From contig JAGWZD010000168.1 in NCBI GenBank assembly GCA_018968995.1, forward strand, positions 1 to 5,317: a stretch of DNA of 5,317 nt, given 5' to 3'. The position numbers and the translations under genes are program-made. The notes under the pieces were generated by a model, which saw only the letters and a list, made by a program, of their open reading frames with translations, had not been told where the DNA came from and ran no database searches. Positions 1 through 5,317 of the stretch are shown piece by piece; the first letter of the stretch is position 1; each line of letters begins with the position of its first letter. The DNA is from Bdellovibrionales bacterium. Its GTDB lineage: Bacteria; Bdellovibrionota; UBA1018.

Positions 1-1
1 G

Positions 2-1075
2 ATGATTGCCACGGCTGAGCGCCTGATTCAAAAAATCACGCCACGCTATCAGGCAGGCACTGTTCGTCTGATGGTTGTTTTAGAAAACCCACGGGCGATC
101 CTTCGCACCCATGAAATCATGGATGCGCTCTACCCTTACTTTGCTGGCGCCTCTTTGGGGTGGCACGACTATCTCGGCTCCACGGCTAGACTTTTTAAAG
201 AAGACGGAAATTACCGAATTCCGGTGAAGGCCGATCCCGACATTGTCATCAAGTACATTCAAGCCTCGCATCGAATCGTGGCCGATGTCGTTGGGTCTCG
301 CGGCGGAATCAAAATCGGGGGCATGTACGGCATTCTGCCCGTCACCACCGATCTCAAAAGCACCTCGTTTCAAGTGACCCTCTTAGGCTACTTCAAAGAT
401 GTCATTACCCAAATGAAACGAGGGCTCACGGGCTTTTGGGTCGCTCATCCGGACTTTGTTCGTCTAGGCCTAGCCTTAGTGCAAGCCTGGAGGATGCGCG
501 AACAGGGCCAACCCGAGGCTCTTCGCAGGCTTTGCCAAGAGATGCTTCTCGAGCCTTACTGCGGCGAGATTGATCGCTTTATTGAAGGTGCAGACATCGT
601 CGGACTGGATCCTGGAGCGCCCGGTTATGTGCGCTCGCTTCTGGTGGCCGATCTTCGAGAGTCTGACACCATCCCCAACCACGATCTTGAAGAGGTTCGC
701 TATAACGTCTTTCAATCTCTCCAATATCTCGTCGATTGGCTAAGCGGCAATGGCTGCGTGGCTTTACCGGCTTTAGTCCGTGACACCCCCGTTCGCGTGA
801 TGGACGATCTTGCGACAGCAGAGCGGTCGCGCTGGGAAGTCTGGGCCGAAATTCATCACGGACGAGTCTCGAAGGATCAATTCCTCAGAATTGCTTTCGA
901 AGAGCTCCAGTTTATTCGGAAGGATCTTTCTAACGACAAAAAGATCGTTCAGGTCAAATGGAACTCAAGAACCGAGAAGTGGTACCCCGTTGCCTTCCGG
1001 CTCATGATCCAGCTGATGACTGCTGAGAACCCACCCGAATTTGCCACCGAGCTTCTTCTTCCGTTTACCACCGAT
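2..1075 (+). other. Malate synthase A-type domain (N-terminal part missing)
   Basis: Malate synthase condenses glyoxylate with acetyl-CoA to give malate. Residues 1-358 follow the C-terminal two thirds of AceB-type enzymes in order. VVLENPRA holds the Mg-ligand glutamate (E28, equivalent to the E in LIETLP). GWHDYL holds the Mg-ligand aspartate (D56, family GRWDYI). Next come GGMYGILP (family GGMAA-IP), WVAHP at 146-150, WLSGNGCV at 246-253 with the conserved cysteine C252, and MDDLATAE with the catalytic-base aspartate D269 (family MEDAATAE). EIHHG at 283-287 and the following helical stretch match the C-terminal plug domain, which ends near LLLPFTTDSIR. The active-site arginine of the RVRGLHL region would lie upstream of the window. 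The visible key residues are kept, so I infer an active enzyme. The change of GRW to GWH beside D56 is a departure from the usual form. Confidence 0.88.
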
Positions 1076-3823
1076 TCCATTCGCGACTCTTCCGATCCAC
1101 TAGGAGCACTCCGGAAAATCGATCCGAATCATTTCGCGCTCAATCCTTGGATCGAACGCTTTTGTCACTATTTTGAAGCCTGTGGATCAGCTCGATTTGC
1201 CCGCGAAATGGCTGATTTACCGTTCTTTGATTCTGAGGCAGTAAAAAAGTGCATTTTAAGCTTCAGCCTCTCGGAGGTCCTCGAGGCCGCCTCTTTTCAT
1301 GGCGATATCGGAGAACCCAAAAAATCTCTCGATGCCAAAGCAGCTACCGAGCAAGCTGGGGTTTCAGAGTCTGAGCTTGAGACCAACCGGGAACTTCAAA
1401 CTCTTGGCAGCGAGTATCTCAAGAAATTTGGCTTTAAGTTTTTGATCTCGGCTCGAGGCAGAACAGGAGCAGAACTTCTTTTAGCGTTGAAGGAGCGCCT
1501 CAGGAGCACTTCTGAACAAGAACTCTCTTCGGCTCGCGAGGCACTCTTTGAGATTGCGCTCAAGCGGCTCTCGCTATCCCCCATCGATACTGTCCTGAGT
1601 CAACTCGAGTCCATTCGGGCTCGTCATGGCGTTCAAGCAGCAGGACTGGCTGTTTTGAATGCAGGAAAAATCCAGAGCATTGGGCTCAATACCCCGGCCC
1701 ATACGTCATTTGAGCTGGCCTCCTTGAGCAAGACGATGGCTTCAGCTTTTGCGATGGAATTTTTTTCCGCTCGAAAAATTCCTCTTAGCACTTCCGTAAA
1801 CTCGCTTCTCGAACGTGCTGGAAGCCCATTTCGCTTGAAAGCCGCAGACCCAGGAATTGATCCTAACGATGTAAACTTAGCTCATCTGATGAGTCATCAG
1901 GCACTCAATCAGCATTATGTGCGTGGTTTTGAGCAGACTAAAAAGATGCCGCCCCTTTTAGATCTTATTCAGGGTACGGGTGAAGCTCGGGCCTTCAATT
2001 ACCAGGGTATTCAGGTCATCTCTCGCCCAGGCACTCGCTTTAGTTACTCGGGCGGAGGATTTCTGGTGCTGGAGCATTTGATCGAACTGCTCAGCAAGAA
2101 ATCAGGATCCGAGTGTCTTTCGGAATTCTTAAGCGCGATGGACGCCAAAGATGCGAAGGCTCTGATGGCTGATGGATTTTTCGATTCAGGAGAAAAAGTG
2201 CCTGGTGGCCGCCTAAACTTTCCAGTTTTCGCAGCAGGGGCACTCGGTACGGCTTCTGAAATGGCGCAAGTTCTCCTTCACCTCGAGCGCGCGCACTCAC
2301 GGCTTGAAGGATCAGGAGGAATCTCACACGACACCGCAGCTCAAATGCTTCATGCCAAAGACCTCGGTTGTCAGCAGTTCATGGGCTGTGATGTGGGAGT
2401 CGGAGTTTTTGTGATCGAGGCGGGTGAAAATCGCTTGATGCTTCATCAGGGCTCGAATGAAGGCTTTCGCGCTCTATTTCTGCATTGTTTCTCTGGCCCA
2501 GACCAGGGCAAAGGCTTCGTCATTCTTTGCAATGCCGATAACAAAGGGGTGACCTTTGTCGCTGAGATCGCCCAAGTACTTTTGCGAGGACTTCACTTCT
2601 CGGGAATCGACTTTGAGAAATTTACCACCCAACTTGATTTTAGCCGTATTCCTCAAGAGCAAAAAGTAAACCTAGGGTACCGCGACCTGATCTTCAGGGC
2701 TTTTCTACCTCAGCTTCCCGACGCCATTGAAACCCCAGGAGAAAAAGACCCACTCGCATCCGCGAATCTGGCGGTTGGCGCGCAGATTTTGCGGGTCTCG
2801 AATCAGCGCTTTGCCCGAGCCGAAAATCTCATTTCCACTTTTTTGCCGACCTTCGATCCGAAGCTCTACTGCAAGCAAGGAAAGGTCATGGATAGCTGGG
2901 AATCGGCTCGCCATAATCCCGAGGAATTCGATTTTCTTGAGCTTCGCCTTCGGAAAGCTTCACGAGTTCGCTTTATTAGCCTCTCGACTGAGTTTCATGA
3001 CGGGAACCATCCCGAAGCAGCCAGGCTCTTTGGCCGGGCGAGCGGATCAACCGAGTGGACCGAATTTCTTCCGAAAACATCTCTCAAAGGACATTCCTTG
3101 CTGCGGCTCGATCTCGGCCGAGAGAGCGAGCTTTTCGAGGAAATTCGCGTGGAGATGTTCCCGGACGGAGGACTGTCGCGCCTGGGGCTCTTTGCGGAAC
3201 TTCCCGCCTCGGTAGCAAAAGACTTCCAGCTTTCAGGAAAGGCCCAGGGCATTCGTTTTGCTCATCCGATTCCAAAGCCCTCGAAGCCTTTGGCGATTCC
3301 GTACACTCCGGATTTTCAGCCGAAAAACGCTCCAGGATCCGCAGGTACGGATTGGGCGAGCCTAGCTTATGGGGGTCAGGTGGCCGGGGTTACGAATGAG
3401 CATTACGGGCCTGCCCATCAGGTCATTTCGCCCTACCCTCCGATTCATATGTTTGATGGATTTGAGTCGGCGCGCTCGCGTCGAGCGGGTCACTTCGAAA
3501 CCCTCGAAATTCAGCTTGGAAATAGAATTCACGTTGAGAGCATCGTTTTAGACTTCGAGCACTACGTCAACAATAACCCGAGCTCCATTCGGGTTCTGGC
3601 GTGGGAAAACGAAAGCTGGCGTCAAATTGTACCAAAGACTGAAGTGAAAGCCTTTGCGGCCAACAAAAAAGAGTTCCGAGTGGCAGGTGAAAAAGCGATC
3701 ACCACCCGCTTAAAGTTTGAGATCTTTCCCGATGGCGGAATCAACCGAGTGCACGTCTTTGGCCCGCCTACTTCGAGAGCCCCTGGTACCAGCGGTGAAA
3801 CTTCGCGCGCTCTTCTTCGGTAA
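2..3823 (+). CDS. Multidomain purine-catabolism fusion: malate synthase / OHCU decarboxylase / S12 serine hydrolase / allantoicase (5' partial)
   Basis: One uninterrupted reading frame of 1273 visible codons ends in TAA at 3821-3823. The ATG at position 2 is almost certainly an internal methionine: the protein joins the malate synthase A family well inside its TIM barrel, about 230 residues in when compared from memory with E. coli AceB, so the true start lies off the left edge. Modules in order are malate synthase (residues 1 to ~358), UraD-like OHCU decarboxylase (~369-528), class-C beta-lactamase-like hydrolase (~531-868) and allantoicase with two repeats (~916-1067 and ~1117-1254). No signal peptide or membrane segment is visible in this part, so a cytosolic location is likely. 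Three modules act on the urate-to-glyoxylate-to-malate route, and the converging neighbour is a PuuD urate hydroxylase, which supports a ureide catabolism role. The last ~18 residues lie beyond the allantoicase fold and overlap puuD on the opposite strand. Domain identities come from recognised motifs; I could not run a profile search. Confidence 0.9.
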   Translation: MIATAERLIQKITPRYQAGTVRLMVVLENPRAILRTHEIMDALYPYFAGASLGWHDYLGSTARLFKEDGNYRIPVKADPDIVIKYIQASHRIVADVVGSRGGIKIGGMYGILPVTTDLKSTSFQVTLLGYFKDVITQMKRGLTGFWVAHPDFVRLGLALVQAWRMREQGQPEALRRLCQEMLLEPYCGEIDRFIEGADIVGLDPGAPGYVRSLLVADLRESDTIPNHDLEEVRYNVFQSLQYLVDWLSGNGCVALPALVRDTPVRVMDDLATAERSRWEVWAEIHHGRVSKDQFLRIAFEELQFIRKDLSNDKKIVQVKWNSRTEKWYPVAFRLMIQLMTAENPPEFATELLLPFTTDSIRDSSDPLGALRKIDPNHFALNPWIERFCHYFEACGSARFAREMADLPFFDSEAVKKCILSFSLSEVLEAASFHGDIGEPKKSLDAKAATEQAGVSESELETNRELQTLGSEYLKKFGFKFLISARGRTGAELLLALKERLRSTSEQELSSAREALFEIALKRLSLSPIDTVLSQLESIRARHGVQAAGLAVLNAGKIQSIGLNTPAHTSFELASLSKTMASAFAMEFFSARKIPLSTSVNSLLERAGSPFRLKAADPGIDPNDVNLAHLMSHQALNQHYVRGFEQTKKMPPLLDLIQGTGEARAFNYQGIQVISRPGTRFSYSGGGFLVLEHLIELLSKKSGSECLSEFLSAMDAKDAKALMADGFFDSGEKVPGGRLNFPVFAAGALGTASEMAQVLLHLERAHSRLEGSGGISHDTAAQMLHAKDLGCQQFMGCDVGVGVFVIEAGENRLMLHQGSNEGFRALFLHCFSGPDQGKGFVILCNADNKGVTFVAEIAQVLLRGLHFSGIDFEKFTTQLDFSRIPQEQKVNLGYRDLIFRAFLPQLPDAIETPGEKDPLASANLAVGAQILRVSNQRFARAENLISTFLPTFDPKLYCKQGKVMDSWESARHNPEEFDFLELRLRKASRVRFISLSTEFHDGNHPEAARLFGRASGSTEWTEFLPKTSLKGHSLLRLDLGRESELFEEIRVEMFPDGGLSRLGLFAELPASVAKDFQLSGKAQGIRFAHPIPKPSKPLAIPYTPDFQPKNAPGSAGTDWASLAYGGQVAGVTNEHYGPAHQVISPYPPIHMFDGFESARSRRAGHFETLEIQLGNRIHVESIVLDFEHYVNNNPSSIRVLAWENESWRQIVPKTEVKAFAANKKEFRVAGEKAITTRLKFEIFPDGGINRVHVFGPPTSRAPGTSGETSRALLR
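1106..1585 (+). other. OHCU decarboxylase (UraD-like) domain
   Basis: Family members decarboxylate 2-oxo-4-hydroxy-4-carboxy-5-ureidoimidazoline to S-(+)-allantoin, the last step of urate conversion to allantoin. Residues ~369-528, about 160, match the usual UraD length. Visible family landmarks are an N-terminal helix with ALNPWIERFCHYFEAC, a histidine motif FHGDIGEP (H433, in place of the usual HP-L), ATEQAG (E450, the family S/T-x-x-EQ-G motif), and YLKKFGFKFLISARGR (family Y--RFGFPFI--VRG). A C-terminal helix carrying the family pattern of EI-IA--RL ends the domain. The catalytic His and Glu positions known for the family are both kept. The proline after the histidine is replaced by glycine. 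The domain is joined directly to the malate synthase plug by about ten residues and to the next module by only a few. UraD is usually a stand-alone protein or fused to HIU hydrolase or allantoinase. Confidence 0.82.
1592..2605 (+). other. Class-C beta-lactamase-like serine hydrolase domain (S12 type)
   Basis: Residues ~531-868 carry the hallmarks of the serine beta-lactamase/D-Ala-D-Ala carboxypeptidase class C fold in the right order and spacing. FELASLSKT holds the S-x-x-K motif with nucleophile S574 and K577. LMSHQALN (629-636) corresponds to the family LLSHTSGL. FSYSGGGF has Y682-S-G684 in place of Y-x-N, a variant I know from S12 hydrolases of the YSGGGY type. A segment at 740-763 matches the family (A/G)AGGL-T---D(L/M)A-FL stretch. 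HQGSNEGF (815-822) is the H-x-G motif in place of KTG. The domain looks complete and catalytically competent. It has no signal peptide and sits between two cytosolic purine-pathway enzymes, so a periplasmic beta-lactamase or peptidoglycan role is unlikely. The substrate is unknown. Family chemistry is amide or ester hydrolysis through an acyl-serine intermediate, which suits a cyclic ureide or amide substrate, but that is inference. Confidence 0.87.
2747..3763 (+). other. Allantoicase domain, two tandem repeats
   Basis: Allantoicase hydrolyses allantoate to ureidoglycolate and urea. The family is built of two homologous jelly-roll repeats, and both are present. Repeat 1 (residues ~916-1067) has ILRVSNQRFARAENLI, the signature MDSWESARHNP (963-973), FHDGNHPEAARLFG (998-1011), a W-EFLPKT segment and MFPDGGLSRLGLF (1052-1064). 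Repeat 2 (~1117-1254) has VAGVTNEHYGPAHQVI, FDGFESARSRR (1151-1161), FEHYVNNNPSSIRV (1185-1198), W--IVPKTEV and IFPDGGINRVHVFG (1241-1254). The total of about 340 residues equals a normal free-standing allantoicase. Repeat 1 keeps the family DGWE(T/S)-RHN signature closely. Repeat 2 is more diverged and lacks the usual HDW after the signature, with GHFETL instead. An active enzyme is likely, though the divergence leaves some doubt. Confidence 0.87.
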
Positions 3824-4958
3824 GACCCGTTTTGTTGGTGAAGGGCATGTTCTTTAAAACAACGACACGATTATAAATTTTATCTTTGTAAGACAGAATC
3901 TGATCTTCGGTCTCAAAAACAGCTCCGGCTGGCGCAATCTTAAAAATATCGTCAGTAGGCTTATTGCTGTGGCAGCTCACGCAACGGTCTTGAACTAAGG
4001 CGTGAATTTCCTGAGTAGAAACGGGTGGCAGAGCCGACACATCTACAGCCACTGGAACCTCCACGCGAGTCATCCACACTAAGGCCATCAAGCCGACCGT
4101 CGCGGGAACAAGCGTGAGTCGCTCGAGCGGGTTCTTGGTGACCATCGCATGGCGAGCCAAAGCCCCAGAAACAGATAACACGATTAAAAGCAGCCAATTT
4201 AGAGGGTGTCCAGTCACGCCCGAATAGTGGTTGCTGAGCATGATGAGTAAGACTGGAAAAATAAAGTAAGTGTTATGAACCGAGCGCGTTTTAGATTTCA
4301 GACCTAAAGAATAATCTGGAACTCGTCCCGCCTCAGCGTCGGCGAGCATTTTTCGCTGCCCCGGAAGAATGCGAACCCACACATTGAAAAGCATCATGCT
4401 TCCAAAAATGGCGCCAGTTTGTATGAAAGCACCGCGGCCACTGAAAATTTTGGTGTTGAGGTAAATCAGCCCAGCAAAAAAAACGGCTGTCAGCGCGGTC
4501 ACAACTCGCTTTGCAGAATCCTTTTGTACCAGCCGAGGATGCCAAAGAAGATCGTAAATCAGCCATGAGGCAATCAAAATCCCCACACTCATGCCCACTG
4601 CTTGAAGCTGATTCAAGCGCAGCACCGTGGGATCGATCAAAAGGCTTGCACCATTGAGATAATACACCACCACCAACAGAAGGATGCCGGTGATCCAGGT
4701 TAACGTGGCTTCCCACTTAAACCAGTGAAGAGTTTTTGGGAGTTCACCGGGCGCAATTTTCTTTTTTTCGACCTGATAATAAAAGCCCCCATGCACCATG
4801 AAGACTTCACCATCGACATTATGCCGCGGCTTTTCTGGGGCGGTGAATGCGCCATCGAGCCAAATAAAGTAGAACGAACTTCCAATCCACGCGATCCCCG
4901 CCACCACGTGCGCGAAACGAATGAGGTATTCCAGCCAAAGATTAAAAGAAAATTCCAT
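3768..4958 (-). CDS. puuD: Urate hydroxylase PuuD, membrane domain plus cytochrome c
   Basis: The 396-residue product is a membrane-bound urate oxidase of the PuuD type, converting urate to 5-hydroxyisourate and passing electrons to the respiratory chain through its own c-type heme rather than making H2O2 as UOX does. The N-terminal part (residues ~10-300) has eight likely membrane segments near 10-33, 83-103, 117-138, 152-169, 179-197, 229-246, 252-270 and 281-299, with family motifs GIAWIGSSFYFIWLD, HGGFYY, LHWFKWEATLTWITG and SVHNTYFIFPVLLIMLSNHY. The C-terminal part (~314-396) is a small cytochrome c with CVSCH (326-330), IAPAGAVFET and NMPFTNKTG, where M371 is the probable distal heme ligand. 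I chose the ATG at 4958 because the next upstream option, TTG at 5018, adds 20 residues that look like translated intergenic DNA and would overlap the preceding gene. A weak GAG sits 7 nt before the ATG. The length is typical for the family. The stop codon lies inside the 3' end of the converging fusion gene. Confidence 0.93.
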   Translation of the reverse strand: MEFSFNLWLEYLIRFAHVVAGIAWIGSSFYFIWLDGAFTAPEKPRHNVDGEVFMVHGGFYYQVEKKKIAPGELPKTLHWFKWEATLTWITGILLLVVVYYLNGASLLIDPTVLRLNQLQAVGMSVGILIASWLIYDLLWHPRLVQKDSAKRVVTALTAVFFAGLIYLNTKIFSGRGAFIQTGAIFGSMMLFNVWVRILPGQRKMLADAEAGRVPDYSLGLKSKTRSVHNTYFIFPVLLIMLSNHYSGVTGHPLNWLLLIVLSVSGALARHAMVTKNPLERLTLVPATVGLMALVWMTRVEVPVAVDVSALPPVSTQEIHALVQDRCVSCHSNKPTDDIFKIAPAGAVFETEDQILSYKDKIYNRVVVLKNMPFTNKTGLTEEERAKFHRWYQGLSK

Positions 4959-5001
4959 AGGGGTACTCGATTTTGACCCCACCGATAGCACTGAATCGAG
5001 C
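4959..5001 (-). promoter_or_regulatory. puuD leader with two interleaved inverted repeats
   Basis: This 43-bp gap between the upstream stop codon and the puuD ATG contains a perfect 7-bp inverted repeat (ctcgatt at 4966-4972 and aatcgag at 4994-5000 on the + strand, 21-nt spacer) and a perfect 5-bp one (ggggt at 4960-4964 and acccc at 4976-4980, 11-nt spacer). Read as puuD leader RNA, the arms alternate, so the two hairpins exclude each other or form a knot-like fold. The 3' arm of the longer stem contains the GAG that may serve as ribosome binding site, and the shorter stem ends 1 nt before the ATG. It could regulate translation, serve as an operator, or be chance. No clear -35/-10 promoter is visible, which fits cotranscription with the upstream gene. 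Confidence 0.3.
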
Positions 5002-5317
5002 TTAATAAAACCCGTCAAATGACAGCGAAAACCCCAGCATGAGGTCCAGCTCGGTTAGGCTCACTCCCCCATTGCCCGAAAGGGCCCGGTAGGCAGCCTT
5101 AAGGGTAAGGCTTTGGGTCTGCCAAAGCGGGCGCTCCACCCCCAGAATGCCCCCAAAACCCGCAAACCCTGAGCCTAGAAACTGCCTCTGCGCAAACGCT
5201 AATCCCACAAAGGGCCGCCAATGGTCGATGATGGAAATACGCGACTGATCGTTCTTCCAAACGAAGTTACCCGTCCCGCTAAATGGAAAATAATAGCCTG
5301 TCACATCTAGCCCATAC
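5002..5317 (-). CDS. C-terminal part of a probable outer-membrane beta-barrel protein (5' partial)
   Basis: About 105 codons are visible, ending in TAA at 5004-5002. The frame stays open to the window edge, reading Y-G-L-D-V before the TGYYFPF segment, so the GTG at 5304 is an internal valine codon and not a start. I do not recognise a specific family. The sequence shows short alternating hydrophobic/polar stretches rich in glycine and aromatics (GLDVTGYYFPF, RPFVGLAFAQRQF, FGGILGVERPLW, SLTLKAAYRAL, LTELDLMLGFSLSF) separated by polar turns. It ends in an aromatic residue (FDGFY), as outer-membrane barrel proteins recognised by the BAM machinery do. I infer an outer-membrane barrel whose last four or five strands are shown. 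It lies 43 bp upstream of puuD on the same strand, so the two may be cotranscribed. A role in urate or purine uptake is possible but unsupported by sequence. Confidence 0.6.
   Translation of the reverse strand, partial: YGLDVTGYYFPFSGTGNFVWKNDQSRISIIDHWRPFVGLAFAQRQFLGSGFAGFGGILGVERPLWQTQSLTLKAAYRALSGNGGVSLTELDLMLGFSLSFDGFY

Noticed and set aside
2..4. ATG at the left edge as the true start of the fusion gene
   Set aside because: The protein begins mid-barrel in malate synthase A, just before the Mg-ligand glutamate segment. A start here would delete the first half of the barrel, including the catalytic arginine region.
1592..2605. Antibiotic-resistance beta-lactamase
   Set aside because: The domain is fused inside a cytosolic-looking metabolic protein with no export signal, and has YSG and HQG in place of the AmpC-type YAN and KTG.
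2727..3399. Open frames of 162 and 114 codons in another + frame, plus antisense frames over the same stretch
   Set aside because: They lie inside the allantoicase module, are rich in Arg/Ser as out-of-frame readings usually are, and show no family motifs.
3824..3960. Rho-independent terminator after the fusion gene
   Set aside because: The stretch is the coding region of the puuD cytochrome c domain, and I see no strong GC-rich hairpin followed by a T-run.
4333..4716. Open frame of 127 codons on the - strand within puuD
   Set aside because: It is an out-of-frame reading of the PuuD membrane domain, with Cys/Ser/His-rich content and no motif.
4959..5018. TTG at 5018 as the puuD start
   Set aside because: It would overlap the upstream gene by 17 bp and add 20 residues with no resemblance to PuuD N-termini. 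The ATG at 4958 places the first helix where the family has it.
5302..5304. GTG at 5304 as the start of a 100-residue protein
   Set aside because: The frame is open upstream to the window edge and the sequence begins inside a beta-strand pattern, so it is the tail of a larger protein.
1..5317. CRISPR arrays, tRNA or rRNA genes, insertion sequences
   Set aside because: No direct repeat array, cloverleaf, transposase or terminal inverted repeats are seen. Nearly all bases are accounted for by three coding regions.

Overview
The window is almost fully coding and belongs to a Gram-negative bacterium: it contains an inner-membrane protein with a periplasmic-type c-heme domain and the end of a probable outer-membrane beta-barrel. 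Base composition looks close to half G+C by eye. A Bdellovibrionota-like predator or another free-living Gram-negative is my guess, but no marker here fixes the taxonomy.

Positions 2-3823 (+) hold the 3' part of a very large gene, open at the left edge: 1273 residues are visible and roughly 230 more are probably missing. I read it as one polypeptide carrying four enzyme-type modules: malate synthase (A-type, missing its N-terminal part), OHCU decarboxylase (UraD), a class-C beta-lactamase-like serine hydrolase (peptidase family S12 type), and a complete two-repeat allantoicase. Three of the four belong to one route, urate to allantoin to allantoate to ureidoglycolate to glyoxylate to malate. 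The S12 module is not a known member of that route.

Positions 3768-4958 (-) encode a urate hydroxylase of the PuuD type, an eight-helix membrane domain followed by a cytochrome c domain with CVSCH. It converges on the fusion gene and their 3' ends overlap by 56 bp. PuuD would make 5-hydroxyisourate, which enters the pathway just upstream of the UraD module. Upstream of puuD on the same strand, positions 5002-5317, lies the C-terminal part of a probable outer-membrane beta-barrel protein, open at the right edge. Only 43 bp separate its stop from the puuD ATG, and that gap contains two interleaved inverted repeats.

Together the window looks like a purine (urate) catabolic locus in which membrane urate oxidation is paired with a multi-enzyme protein that carries ureide carbon through to malate. 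Steps with no recognisable enzyme in the window are 5-hydroxyisourate hydrolysis, allantoin hydrolysis and ureidoglycolate cleavage. The unexplained serine hydrolase is a candidate for one of the two cyclic-amide hydrolyses. That is a hypothesis from context, not something the sequence proves.
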